From positions 1 through 64,000 of the forward strand of contig NZ_JAHHZM010000006.1 in the NCBI RefSeq assembly GCF_018642165.1: a DNA stretch of 64,000 bases. Direction: 5' to 3'. The position numbers and the translations under genes are program-made. The number at the start of each line of letters is the position of its first letter. The first letter of the stretch is position 1. The notes beneath the pieces were generated by a model. It saw only the letters and a program-made list of their open reading frames with translations. It was not told where the DNA came from and did no database searches. Shown here piece by piece: positions 45,654 to 55,206 of this stretch. The DNA comes from Echinicola shivajiensis (GTDB lineage: Bacteria; Bacteroidota; Bacteroidia; Cytophagales; Cyclobacteriaceae).

Positions 45654-45941
45654 TTTTATTCAGGAATTATATTAGGGTGATTTTTTACCTTCCTGATATT
45701 GTTCTTGTTTTCTTTTGTGGTCAAATATTTATTTCAATCAATACAGAACAAAGAACATTTTTTTAACTATCAATTACGATGTTTTGTTTAAGCTAAGATT
45801 GTTATGGGCTAGTATTGAATAAAAAAAATATGCCTATTATTCTTTTTGCTCCGAAAAAATTAAAGGAATAACTATCAACGTACGGTCAATATGGCAATTC
45901 GAGGGGGGATGTTTGTAATTATGTAAAAATTATACAAACAA

Positions 45942-45971
45942 TTGTTATTTAGGGCAAATGTTCTAAATTTG
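45942..45971 (+). promoter_or_regulatory. Candidate Bacteroidota-type promoter of locus 2 sigma gene
   Basis: TTG (45942-45944) and TAAATTTG (45964-45971) are spaced 19 bp apart, matching the -33 TTTG / -7 TAnnTTTG scheme of the Bacteroidota primary sigma factor. The sigma gene starts 86 bp downstream. The rest of 45654-46056 shows no gene or repeat. Confidence 0.45.
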
Positions 45972-46056
45972 ATATTTGTTGTAAAGCAGAAATAATTACT
46001 TACGAAAAAGTTTTGCTTCAGTCATCCAATTTATTTAAATCCCCTTTTGGTGAGAT

Positions 46057-46668
46057 ATGAATCCAATTAAGCTGAAAAATATTTTGAGCAGAATAGTTGA
46101 TAAAAATGATGAAAGGGCATTTTCTCTTTTTTTTGATCATTATCATACTAGACTTATCAATTTGGCTTTATTGTTTTTACCCAACTACCAACAGGCCGAG
46201 GAGATCGTTTCCGATGTGATTCTACAATTACTTCAGAAAAGGGAAGGATTGCTTCAAATTCAAAATTTTGAAGGATATCTATTCAAAATGGTTAAAAACC
46301 GGGCACTAAATACGCTTAAGGTTGCTTCAAGAGAAAAAGGAAAAATAAGCATTGATGATATACAGGATTATCTAATTCCAGATGTTTCAGATCCAGAAAA
46401 GAAGATGATCAATAGTGATTTAAAAAGGGAACTTAATCGGGTGATTGAAAATTTACCACCGAAAAGAAGGCTGGTTTTCAAAATGGTAAAGGACGAAAAT
46501 TTATCCTATAAGGAGGTGGCAGAGATATTGGAAATATCAGAGAGGACTGTTGAGGTTCATTTGAAATTGGCCATTACAGATTTAAGGGTAACTCTTCAAC
46601 AATTTTATGATGAATATAAGGGTAGGATTTCTGTTTCAAATCAGCGGTTTCTGTCTTTATTGCTTTAG
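46057..46668 (+). CDS. ECF sigma-70 factor of polysaccharide locus 2
   Basis: A 203-aa sigma factor of the SusC/FecR-linked ECF type. Region 2 is FSLFFDHYHTRLINLALLFL with QQAEEIVSDVILQLL; region 4 is LPPKRRLVFKMVKDENLSYK with the EVAEILEISERTVEVHLK helix-turn-helix. It is followed after 139 bp by a FecR gene and then SusC. It should direct transcription of locus 2 once FecR releases it. Confidence 0.94.
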   Translation: MNPIKLKNILSRIVDKNDERAFSLFFDHYHTRLINLALLFLPNYQQAEEIVSDVILQLLQKREGLLQIQNFEGYLFKMVKNRALNTLKVASREKGKISIDDIQDYLIPDVSDPEKKMINSDLKRELNRVIENLPPKRRLVFKMVKDENLSYKEVAEILEISERTVEVHLKLAITDLRVTLQQFYDEYKGRISVSNQRFLSLLL

Positions 46669-46807
46669 TATGTACTTACTGATATATTTTTTGGCGTTTT
46701 ATCTTGCATTAAAATATTTTTTCTGAAAAAGTGAAAAAAGTTAAATGATCATTACGGGTTTTTAGAAGAACTGTTGTCTTTATTATTGATCTAGATAACA
46801 TGACTTC

Positions 46808-47830
46808 ATGGATAAGAACCAAGATATAGAAATTTTATTAATCAGATTTTTTCAAGGAAGTGCTTCTACTTCTGAAAAGAAGGCTGTGCATGAATGGCTG
46901 AAAAAGGATCATAGAAACCAGTATGAATTTGAAAAACTCCAGGCTTTTTGGTTGGCAGATATAGAGGACAATAAGCTGATTAATCATGAAGATCAAAAAA
47001 GAAAAATTTGGGAACAGTATTTAAAGGATGGTGATCAAAATAACACGAAAAGCTGGAATATAAGAAGAATAAGCTATGGTGTAGCAGCATCATTGGTGAC
47101 GATATTGGTTTTATCCCTTATGTTTTTTAATAAACAGGAGGAAGTAATTCAACCTATTTCAATTGCTGAAGTTCATAAAATGAACCCCTTGGGTCAAAAA
47201 TCCCAATTTCAGTTGCCAGATGGATCAAAAGTATGGCTAAATGCAGATAGCAAACTTTCTTATCCAGAGCATTTTTCAGATTCTAGCAGGTCTGTAATAC
47301 TAGAAGGTGAAGCATTTTTTGATATAGTAAGGGATACAAGCAGACCATTCGCAGTAAAAGTGGAAGACTTGGAAGTAAAAGTGCTAGGGACAGAGTTCAA
47401 CGTTCACGCATTTAAAGGGGATAATCACTTAAGCATAGCCCTATTGGAAGGGGCTGTGAAAGTCTTAAATCACAAGAATGATGAAGAGAAGGCGCTTTTT
47501 TTAACACCTGGCAAGGGCTTGACCTATATAAAATCTTTGGATGCATTCCGAGAGTTTAGCAAAGAAAATGATATAAACACTTTTAATAAGGCCATTTTAT
47601 GGAAAAATGGAGAATTGATTTTCGATGGAGTGGACCTTTCGGGTTTTGTAAAGGAAATCAGTAGGTGGTATGGTATAAGTGTGGAAATCAAAGGTATTCC
47701 TGATCAAACTTGGAATCTAAAGGGAAGTTTCAAGAACGAATATTTATCGAACATCCTAGATGCGGTTTCCTATAATAAGGGCTTTAACTATGAATTGAAA
47801 GACAAGAAATTGATACTCATGTTTAATTGA
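46808..47830 (+). CDS. FecR-family anti-sigma factor of locus 2
   Basis: A 340-aa inner-membrane regulator. The cytoplasmic sigma-binding domain (about 1-85) includes LLIRFFQGSASTSEKKAVHE. A membrane helix runs at about 90-108 (SYGVAASLVTILVLSLMFF). The FecR domain follows (FQLPDGSKVWLNADSKLSYP, EGEAFFDIVRDTSRPF, LGTEFNVHAF), then the C-terminal domain (SGFVKEISRWYGISVEIKG). It shares order and architecture with the 11169 protein. A strong hairpin separates it from SusC. Confidence 0.95.
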   Translation: MDKNQDIEILLIRFFQGSASTSEKKAVHEWLKKDHRNQYEFEKLQAFWLADIEDNKLINHEDQKRKIWEQYLKDGDQNNTKSWNIRRISYGVAASLVTILVLSLMFFNKQEEVIQPISIAEVHKMNPLGQKSQFQLPDGSKVWLNADSKLSYPEHFSDSSRSVILEGEAFFDIVRDTSRPFAVKVEDLEVKVLGTEFNVHAFKGDNHLSIALLEGAVKVLNHKNDEEKALFLTPGKGLTYIKSLDAFREFSKENDINTFNKAILWKNGELIFDGVDLSGFVKEISRWYGISVEIKGIPDQTWNLKGSFKNEYLSNILDAVSYNKGFNYELKDKKLILMFN

Positions 47831-47858
47831 AAAACAACCTTGCTTATGAGAAAAAATA

Positions 47859-47888
47859 TACCGTATTGATCTGCCAATCAATACGGTA
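47859..47888 (+). promoter_or_regulatory. Perfect 12-bp hairpin between FecR and SusC of locus 2
   Basis: TACCGTATTGAT and ATCAATACGGTA pair perfectly around a CTGCCA loop, followed by AAAGAGAAG rather than a T run. It begins 28 bp after the FecR stop and ends 50 bp before the SusC ATG. It could stabilise the susCD message after processing, attenuate read-through or bind a regulator. Confidence 0.6.
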
Positions 47889-47937
47889 AAAGAGAAGTTT
47901 AATTGCCTTGTTTTAAAACAATAAACCATTCAAAAGT

Positions 47938-50900
47938 ATGAAAAAAAGAGTACTAAAACTATTGCTCATGGGATTTACCTATTCTATAATTGGGCTAATC
48001 ACTCAGATTTTATTTGTGAACATGTTATGGGCTACGGATACGAATGCCCAAAGCGTGAAAAGCATGAAAGAAGTAAGTGTCAATGTCGGCTTTGATAATA
48101 AAAAGCTTGTTGATCTATTTGGGGAATTGGAACTTAAGACCCCTTTTGTATTCGTGTATGATAAAGCAGATTCGTTTTTATCGGAAAGAATCAGTCTTGA
48201 AAAAAAGAAGCAAAGCGTTGAAGATGTTTTGATCGAAATAGCCAGAGAGAAAAAACTCAGATTTAAGCAGGTTAACAATAACATCAGTGTAAGTAAGGCC
48301 TCTTCTGAGGAGAAAATAATCGAATACGCAATCAGAGAATTTACTGTAAATGGAACAGTCCTTTCGGATTTCGATGGGCAGCCCATACCAGGCGCAACTG
48401 TATTGGTAAAGAACTCCACTAAAGGGACCGTTACTGATATCGATGGTAATTTCTCTATTGAGGTGCCTGATGAAGGTGCGGTATTGGTAATTTCTTTTGT
48501 AGGTTATAAGTCTCAGGAAGTAACTGTAAACAATCAATCAGCCATCGAGATTAAGCTCGAGGAGGATTATAAGGGGCTTGAAGAAGTTGTTGTGGTTGGT
48601 TATGGTACTAAAAAGAAAGCCAATTTGACTGCAGCTATTGAAATGGTTGATCCAAAAGTTTTAGAGAACAGACCTGTAAGATCTGTTGCTGAAATGTTGG
48701 AAGGAGCAGTTCCTGGGCTTAATGTAAATCTTACCTCTGGAGCTCCTGATGCAACAGCTAACCTGAATATTAGGGGGTTTACGGGTTTGGGCAATACTCA
48801 ATCTCCCTTGATACTTGTAGATGGGGTGGAGCAGGACATTAATACAGTCAATCCAAATGATGTTGAATCAATTTCGGTTTTAAAGGATGCTGCAGCCTCA
48901 GCTATTTATGGTTCTAGGGCTCCTTTTGGCGTAATTGTTATCACAACAAAGAAGGGGCAGAAAGGAAAGCCGATGCAGGTAGACTACTCCACTAATGTTC
49001 AAATTAACTCTCCATTTATGTTGCCGCATACCCAAAACTCATTGGATTTTGCTTTGGATATGAATGATGCTTTTTATAATTCCCAGCAGGTAACAGGATT
49101 TTACCCTCAATCTACGATTGATAATATCAGGAGACATATAGCGGGAGAAATTCCCAATAACAGTAGAATCGGCGAACGTGATGGAGGCAATGCAGCAGAT
49201 GATATGAGGTGGGAAGCACATAATTATGCCCATGGGAATACAGACTATGTTGGAGAAGCTTTTAAAAATCATTCTGTTAATGCAACCCATAATTTAACCA
49301 TATCAGGTGGTGATAAGAGTACAACTTATTATTTGGGATTGGGCTATAATTCGAAAGAAGGGGTCTATCAAACTGATCTGGATAAGTTTTCCCGGTATAA
49401 TGCTATTTTGAAAGTAGATACTGACATCAATAAATGGATAAATGTTGGGTTGAATGTCCGGTATTCCAATATTAAAACTACTCGTCCAAACTTTAGAGGA
49501 GCTGCAGGTACAGAAGGCTCTGATGGGAATTTATGGAATAATATCAGTTATTTTCCCAACGTTCCTATAAAAAATCCAGATGGTAACTATCATTGGTTGA
49601 GTGCATTTCCTGTTTTTGAAGGTTTGCAAGGGAATTTTGAAGGAAATGAAGATGAACTATGGATGACGCCCAATTTGGTGATGAAGCCAATGAAGGGAAT
49701 GACTATTCGGGGACAGTATTCAAGAAATATCACTTATAATAATAACCGTGCAACCACCTTTGAGGTGATGGTAGATCAGGGAGATGGTACTTTTAGGAGG
49801 TCGGCCCGTTCTGCCGCCTATGATGAACTGGATAGGTCCGAAGCCAATCGCCATTATTATCAGGCTGATTTAAATATTGAATACAAGAAAGATATTGAGA
49901 ATCACCATATGTTATTCCTTTTGGGAGCCCAACAGGAGTATAATAAGTATAATGCAATCAATACTAGCAGAAGGGACCTGTATAGCAAGGATTTTCCGGT
50001 TTTGAGCAACGCTTATGGAGACAATTATTCTATGACCGAACGCTTGTACCATTGGGCAACCAGGGGAGTCTATATGCGTGCAAGCTATAACTATCAGAGC
50101 AAGTATTTATTAGACTTCAATGGACGCTATGATGGTTCTTCACGTTTTGCAGAAGAAAATAGATGGGCGTTTTTCCCTTCCGTATCAGCAGGTTATAATA
50201 TAGCAATGGAGGATTTTTGGCCGGTTAAAGAGGTTGTCAATGTATTTAAAGTGACAGGTTCATGGGGAAAGTTGGGTAATCAGCGTTTGGATGTAAATGG
50301 AAATGGAGGGACCAACGATAATGTAGATTTATATACTTATCAACCTGTTTTTGGCACCAATCCTACCACTCGTTCTATTATTGAAGGAAGTCGTCAGCCT
50401 TATGTTACATCACCGCCACTAGCTCGATCAGATAGAACTTGGGAAAAGCCTCAGTCTATCGGTTTTGGGATGGAAGCAGGACTTTTTCAAAGCCGTCTGA
50501 AGGTAGAGTACCATTGGTATCAAAGGACTACCTTTGATGCCTTGGGTGTAGCCGAGCAGCTGCCAGTGGTGTTGGGTACATCTGTGCCTAGGGCAAACAA
50601 CGCAGTAACGGAAACGAGAGGTTGGGAACTTTCCATGGATTGGGAAGATGAGGCTTTTAATATTGCCGGCTCACCATTACGCTATGGAATCAAAGGGATA
50701 TTGTCTGATTATATTGGTTATGTGGTGGAATACGGCCCTGGCAATGAAGCGGGATTAAGAGGGGGGACATGGACCCCGGGTGAAGTATTTGGACAAGTAT
50801 ATGGACAGCGTTTTGAAGGCATTGCCCAGAATAATGAAAACTTAACTGGCTGGGTAGCCAATGGCAATGGTTTCTATTTTCCCGGAGATGTGTTCTATAA

Positions 50901-51483
50901 AGACTTAGATGGAGATGGGATAATTAGTGATGGATCAGGAGGATATTGGTTTGCCCAAGGTGACCGAGAATTATTAGGGTACAGTTATCCAAGGTACAAA
51001 TACGGAGTGTTCCTTAGAGCTGGTTGGAAAAGCTGGAACTTATCTGTCTTCCTTGATGGCGTAGGTCAGGAAACCAGGTATGTCAATAATACTATGGCAA
51101 TGGGACACGCCTCCACAACAGGTTGGTCTTCCAGAACGGCATATGATCTTCATAATGAACTAGGATATTGGTCAGTGGACAGCCCTGATGCTTTCTTTCC
51201 TAGGGTATATCAAAATGGCAAGAATGTGAACAGAGTGAATGACCATTATGCATTTGACCTTTCTAACCTTAGGATTAAGAATATCAGTCTAAGCTATGCC
51301 TTTAATCCGGAGCTTATTCAGCGAATAGGTTTGAAGAGGGCGTCCTTAAACGCATCAGTAGAAAATCTGGGATTTGTTTACAATAATTCTTGGCTTAAGC
51401 TGGATCCGACGCTCATCCGAAGAGGGGTAAGCGGTTATCCTACTTCCCAGACTGTTTCTTTTGGCCTTAATGTCGGATTTTAA
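47938..51483 (+). CDS. SusC/RagA-type TonB-dependent receptor with STN domain (locus 2)
   Basis: A 1181-aa outer-membrane importer. Order: signal and membrane-export region (about 1-40), STN domain (about 47-120, VSVNVGFDNKKLVDLFGELE), carboxypeptidase-D-like domain (about 137-220, IPGATVLVKNSTKGTVTDID), the EEVVVVGYGTKKK TonB-box region, plug (about 235-350, VLKDAAASAIYGSRAPFG) and a barrel ending SFGLNVGF. The STN domain ties it to the sigma/FecR pair upstream. The SusD gene follows after 18 bp. It differs widely in the barrel from the 12270 receptor, so the two probably take different ligands. Confidence 0.96.
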   Translation: MKKRVLKLLLMGFTYSIIGLITQILFVNMLWATDTNAQSVKSMKEVSVNVGFDNKKLVDLFGELELKTPFVFVYDKADSFLSERISLEKKKQSVEDVLIEIAREKKLRFKQVNNNISVSKASSEEKIIEYAIREFTVNGTVLSDFDGQPIPGATVLVKNSTKGTVTDIDGNFSIEVPDEGAVLVISFVGYKSQEVTVNNQSAIEIKLEEDYKGLEEVVVVGYGTKKKANLTAAIEMVDPKVLENRPVRSVAEMLEGAVPGLNVNLTSGAPDATANLNIRGFTGLGNTQSPLILVDGVEQDINTVNPNDVESISVLKDAAASAIYGSRAPFGVIVITTKKGQKGKPMQVDYSTNVQINSPFMLPHTQNSLDFALDMNDAFYNSQQVTGFYPQSTIDNIRRHIAGEIPNNSRIGERDGGNAADDMRWEAHNYAHGNTDYVGEAFKNHSVNATHNLTISGGDKSTTYYLGLGYNSKEGVYQTDLDKFSRYNAILKVDTDINKWINVGLNVRYSNIKTTRPNFRGAAGTEGSDGNLWNNISYFPNVPIKNPDGNYHWLSAFPVFEGLQGNFEGNEDELWMTPNLVMKPMKGMTIRGQYSRNITYNNNRATTFEVMVDQGDGTFRRSARSAAYDELDRSEANRHYYQADLNIEYKKDIENHHMLFLLGAQQEYNKYNAINTSRRDLYSKDFPVLSNAYGDNYSMTERLYHWATRGVYMRASYNYQSKYLLDFNGRYDGSSRFAEENRWAFFPSVSAGYNIAMEDFWPVKEVVNVFKVTGSWGKLGNQRLDVNGNGGTNDNVDLYTYQPVFGTNPTTRSIIEGSRQPYVTSPPLARSDRTWEKPQSIGFGMEAGLFQSRLKVEYHWYQRTTFDALGVAEQLPVVLGTSVPRANNAVTETRGWELSMDWEDEAFNIAGSPLRYGIKGILSDYIGYVVEYGPGNEAGLRGGTWTPGEVFGQVYGQRFEGIAQNNENLTGWVANGNGFYFPGDVFYKDLDGDGIISDGSGGYWFAQGDRELLGYSYPRYKYGVFLRAGWKSWNLSVFLDGVGQETRYVNNTMAMGHASTTGWSSRTAYDLHNELGYWSVDSPDAFFPRVYQNGKNVNRVNDHYAFDLSNLRIKNISLSYAFNPELIQRIGLKRASLNASVENLGFVYNNSWLKLDPTLIRRGVSGYPTSQTVSFGLNVGF

Positions 51484-51500
51484 TCAAGAACACAAAAAAG

Positions 51501-53399
51501 ATGGAGAAGATGAAAAAGTTGAGTATATACATCATGGTGTTGGCAATGAACTTGGGCTTTGCATCATGCAGCGATGATTTTCTGAATTTACAACCTTTGG
51601 ACAGTTTTAGTGAAGAAGGTTTTTTCACTAATTCTAGTGACCTTAAAAGCTATGTTAACGCTTTTTATGATAACAATATGCTTTTAAGGACAATGGGAAG
51701 CAACAGGGTTCTTCCGTCAGAGAATGGGACAGATAATTTGGTGTCTTCAGGTCCGGCGGGAAGAATAAATACTAGAGGGGTTTCAGGTGCGGCCCCAGGT
51801 TCAATTGGTTGGGATGGACATTATGGATTTATTCGAAGAGCTAATTATTTGCTTGAAAATACCTATAAGGTACCTAGAGATATCTTATCAAGACAATATA
51901 CAGGAGAAGCTTTCTTTACAAGGGCATTGGTTTACTTTGAGCTTTTAAGTACTTATGGAGATGTTCCGATTATTACCAAATCGCTCAATATTGATAGTGA
52001 TGAATTGTACAAACCAAGAGATAGTAGAGATGTAGTGGCTTCTCAGATCATCAAAGATTTGGACTCAGCGATTGTGAATTTATCGTGGAAATCAGATGCT
52101 GGAATTGGCAGGATCAATAAGGAGGCTGCACTTTTGTTAAAGACAAGAGTGGGACTATTTGAAGGAAGCTGGGAATATTATCATGGAAAAAAGGATACCC
52201 CATTTGCTGTGGAAGGTAAAGATGGCTCAGAGTTTTTGCAGGAAGCGGTAGAAGCTGGTGAATTGCTTATTGATTATCAGGGAGGAAATATTTATCAAGG
52301 AAGTCTGATAGATCTATTTCAACAAAAGGATTATTCTGGAGTTTCAGGTGCTTTCTTTTACCGTGTATTTAGCCAGGATGCTTCACTCACTCATAATGTG
52401 TATGGAAATTTTAATGAAGGAACAGGTCTGGGAATTACTAAGCAACTAGTAGATGCGTTTTTAATGGCAGATGGACTTCCATCAGAAATATCCACTATGA
52501 CTTATGATGAAAGTAGTCTAAGGTCACTTGGAGAAAACAAAGATCCAAGACTGTCTCAAACCATTTGGACAAGACCGGTTAATAATGAAGGGAATACAAT
52601 CAGGTTTTATGATGCATATGATGTTGCTAATGACCAAACTGGAGGCTCCCAACACGCCTATAAGACCAGTTATCCGGGTTTGATCCAAAATCAACAGAGA
52701 CAACCATCTCCTACAGGATATAGACCTTGGAAAGGAGTGGTGTTTGATGTAAATGAATGGAGAAATGGAGAGACTTCTGATTTGATTATGCGCTACGCAG
52801 AAGCCTTATTGAATTTTGCTGAGGCCAAAGCAATTTTGGGTAATATTACCCAAAATGATTTGGATAAAAGTGTCAATGTAATTCGTCAAAGGGCAGGCAT
52901 GCCGGAAATGAATTTAGCAGCAATTAATTCATGGACCATTAATTATTCTAATAATGATGGGTTTGATCCAGCTGCTTCCAATATTTTAAATGAAATTCGA
53001 AGAGAGCGGAGGATAGAATTGGCTCTTGAAGGCTTTCGTTGGGATGATATTCGTAGATGGGCTGTAATGGATGAAGTTTTTAATGGTTTCAAACCTTTGG
53101 GAGCTCATGCAGCAGAATTTATCTCCTATTGGAATAATGAAAATGGTCTAATCGAGCAAGAGGGTTTTCAATGGGTAGGATTGAATGATGTGAAATTATT
53201 GGAAGGAAACAATTTTGGCTTGGATGAAACTGGAAATTATTTTAATCCATTCTTTAACACCGCAGATTTTGGAAATGCAGGAGATGGGGGATTTGTAGAT
53301 CCTGATAGGGATTACTTATCTCCAATAGGCACAGAAGAAATAGAGATTTATCTGAGTAAAGGGGGAGTAACACTTGAACAAAATCCAGGGTGGTTTTAA
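51501..53399 (+). CDS. SusD/RagB-family glycan-binding lipoprotein (locus 2)
   Basis: A 632-aa surface lipoprotein, on the long side for the family. The lipobox is FASC (C23; the fourth residue is also a possible start, at 51510). Typical SusD segments include FFTRALVYFELLSTYGDVPI, NVIRQRAGMP and RRERRIELALEGFRWDDIRR, with the finish GVTLEQNPGWF. It is the partner of the 47938 receptor. Its end overlaps the open frame of the next gene, but the preferred start of that gene (53423) lies 24 bp downstream. Confidence 0.96.
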   Translation: MEKMKKLSIYIMVLAMNLGFASCSDDFLNLQPLDSFSEEGFFTNSSDLKSYVNAFYDNNMLLRTMGSNRVLPSENGTDNLVSSGPAGRINTRGVSGAAPGSIGWDGHYGFIRRANYLLENTYKVPRDILSRQYTGEAFFTRALVYFELLSTYGDVPIITKSLNIDSDELYKPRDSRDVVASQIIKDLDSAIVNLSWKSDAGIGRINKEAALLLKTRVGLFEGSWEYYHGKKDTPFAVEGKDGSEFLQEAVEAGELLIDYQGGNIYQGSLIDLFQQKDYSGVSGAFFYRVFSQDASLTHNVYGNFNEGTGLGITKQLVDAFLMADGLPSEISTMTYDESSLRSLGENKDPRLSQTIWTRPVNNEGNTIRFYDAYDVANDQTGGSQHAYKTSYPGLIQNQQRQPSPTGYRPWKGVVFDVNEWRNGETSDLIMRYAEALLNFAEAKAILGNITQNDLDKSVNVIRQRAGMPEMNLAAINSWTINYSNNDGFDPAASNILNEIRRERRIELALEGFRWDDIRRWAVMDEVFNGFKPLGAHAAEFISYWNNENGLIEQEGFQWVGLNDVKLLEGNNFGLDETGNYFNPFFNTADFGNAGDGGFVDPDRDYLSPIGTEEIEIYLSKGGVTLEQNPGWF

Positions 53400-53422
53400 T
53401 TGAAATATTTAATTGTAAAGTC

Positions 53423-53869
53423 ATGAAAAAATACATTTTAATAATATTGGCTGGATTAGTTGGGATATTTAGTTCTTGCGATCCAAGAATAGACATGGAC
53501 TTGGCACAATGGGGAGATCAAGCCTTTATCCAGAATGTGCAAATATTTGAATACGAGATAAAAGATGATTTTCATCTTTCTGAATATTACAATAATGATC
53601 AAGAAACTACAGGTGTGAGGAGAGTTGTTTTGAGTGGGACTAAAGTGGATATTGATAATGAAAACTTTGTGGTAACTATTACTGTCCCTTCTTTGGAAGA
53701 GCTTACCGAAGCAGGATTTCTTATTACACACAGAAGCCAATTAGTAGAGCCTTTAAATGGAGCCCCAAAAGGAGGGGTTATAAGTGATTTGACATTTGGA
53801 AGTTTTATGTACAGACTTCATTCAGCAGATGGTACACTCCATGATTGGACCATTAATTTGGTGGATTAA
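53423..53869 (+). CDS. Small lipoprotein of locus 2, possible surface glycan-binding protein
   Basis: A 148-aa protein from ATG 53423 (MKKYILIILAGLVGIFSSC, lipobox cysteine C19); the frame extends to 53390 but only this ATG gives a good signal. The mature part is beta-rich and acidic, ending SADGTLHDWTINLVD. That ending resembles the last strand of the DUF5018/SusE-like Ig domains found after SusD in many loci. Its position right after SusD favours a surface glycan-binding role. It has no catalytic motif. Confidence 0.7.
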   Translation: MKKYILIILAGLVGIFSSCDPRIDMDLAQWGDQAFIQNVQIFEYEIKDDFHLSEYYNNDQETTGVRRVVLSGTKVDIDNENFVVTITVPSLEELTEAGFLITHRSQLVEPLNGAPKGGVISDLTFGSFMYRLHSADGTLHDWTINLVD

Positions 53870-53896
53870 GTTAGAATAACTTTATCATGTATGGGG

Positions 53897-53932
53897 CAAG
53901 GAGTTCATGGAAAAATGAACTCCTTGTTTTTT
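53897..53932 (+). terminator. Rho-independent terminator after the locus 2 lipoprotein
   Basis: CAAGGAGTTCAT and ATGAACTCCTTG form a perfect 12-bp stem (53897-53908 with 53915-53926), followed by TTTTTT. It ends the SusCD-lipoprotein unit and separates it from the enzymes. Confidence 0.93.
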
Positions 53933-54020
53933 AGAAAAAATGTATAGGAAAAATCTCTATTAACATCCGTTTTGGATGAGACTATAATTTCCTAAAGTGA
54001 CGATTAAAATTGGTGAAAAA

Positions 54021-55079
54021 ATGAAAAACGTCTTGGTGATCAATAGTAAGATATTTTGGATAATCTTGCTATCATTTATTATTTCAGATAATCTTTTGGG
54101 CCAGGGTAAGGAGGAATTTGCTGATCAATGGGAATATATTGGAGTCGCCATCGATGAACCAGGCTATACGATTTGGGGAACCTCCCCCGTGATGGATAAA
54201 GAAGGTAAAGTTCATCTTTTTGTGGCTAGGTGGAAAGGGAATACTGTGGAGCCAGGATGGCGGTCTAGTAGTGAAATTGCGCATTATGTAGGTGAGGGAC
54301 CAGAAGGTCCATTTGTTTTCTTAGATGTAGCTATTGCTGGAACTGGTTTGGATTCATGGGACCGTTTCGGGGCATGTAATCCTGCTATACAATTTATAGA
54401 TGGTAAGTATGTTCTATTGTATATTGCCAATGATAATCCTAATAGTCCAATACATCCGTCCAATCAAAAGGTAGGAATGGCCATTTCAGAAAGTCCTTAT
54501 GGTCCATGGAAAAAAGTAAACAAAGATGGATTGATACTGGATACTCCCAAGAATCCGGAATATTGGAATTATCAAGCAAGCAATGGAGTCAATAATCCAG
54601 CACTTTTAAAGCATCCCAATGGTGGCTACTTCTTGTATTTTAAATCTGAAAAAGCCAGAATGGGGCTTGCTGTATCAGAAAATTTGGAAGGCCCATATGT
54701 TCAACTTCCCTTTCCCGTGACTTCCAATGATACCAATATTGAAGACGGATATGCATTTATGTATAACGGGAAATTTGCCTTGCTGACTACAGATAATCAC
54801 GGTATGATCGAAGAAGGTGGTGGTTTGTTGTGGTTATCTGACGACGGCATCACTTTCCGAGAGTATGAGAAAGGATTTCATCATGTCAATGCCTATGTTC
54901 CTATAGATATGTCGAATGTGGCTGTCCACTATGGCCCAAAAAATCGCCCTTATGCTAAATTTGAGCGACCTCAATTGCTTATTTTAGATGGCAAACCCCA
55001 ATATCTTTATTTGCCTTCAGGCACCAATGTGTTTGGTGGAGATCATACGGTAAGTTATATCCTAAAATTCAAAGAATAA
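54021..55079 (+). CDS. Beta-propeller glycosidase-like protein (GH43/GH117-like fold) of locus 2
   Basis: An exported protein of 352 aa from ATG 54021 (MKNVLVINSKIFWIILLSF signal, ending LLGQ); a GTG at 53997 is less likely. Blade-like repeats fill the mature protein: GTSPVMDKEGKVHLFVARW, FGACNPAIQFIDGKYVLLYI, GVNNPALLKHPNGGYFLYF, IEDGYAFMYNGKFALLT. The N-P acidic-strand pattern resembles GH43-type five-bladed propellers, but the first blade lacks a clear catalytic aspartate. It is the counterpart of the 19799 protein in locus 1 but lacks the CARDB-like C-terminus. Its activity is unknown. Confidence 0.75.
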   Translation: MKNVLVINSKIFWIILLSFIISDNLLGQGKEEFADQWEYIGVAIDEPGYTIWGTSPVMDKEGKVHLFVARWKGNTVEPGWRSSSEIAHYVGEGPEGPFVFLDVAIAGTGLDSWDRFGACNPAIQFIDGKYVLLYIANDNPNSPIHPSNQKVGMAISESPYGPWKKVNKDGLILDTPKNPEYWNYQASNGVNNPALLKHPNGGYFLYFKSEKARMGLAVSENLEGPYVQLPFPVTSNDTNIEDGYAFMYNGKFALLTTDNHGMIEEGGGLLWLSDDGITFREYEKGFHHVNAYVPIDMSNVAVHYGPKNRPYAKFERPQLLILDGKPQYLYLPSGTNVFGGDHTVSYILKFKE

Positions 55080-55206
55080 ATCAAAAGGAGAACCAATGAT
55101 TCAGGCATTTAAAGTTTACTCAGATTAGCACATAAGTCAGTTTTAACTAGGTTTTAAGTGCTTATAGTAATTTAGGATTTTAAAAACCACATTATAAAAT
55201 AAGGAA

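Noticed and set aside
12270-51483. The two SusC genes as a recent segmental duplication
   Set aside because: Similarity is limited to the STN, carboxypeptidase-like and plug motifs shared by the family; the barrels and lengths differ clearly.
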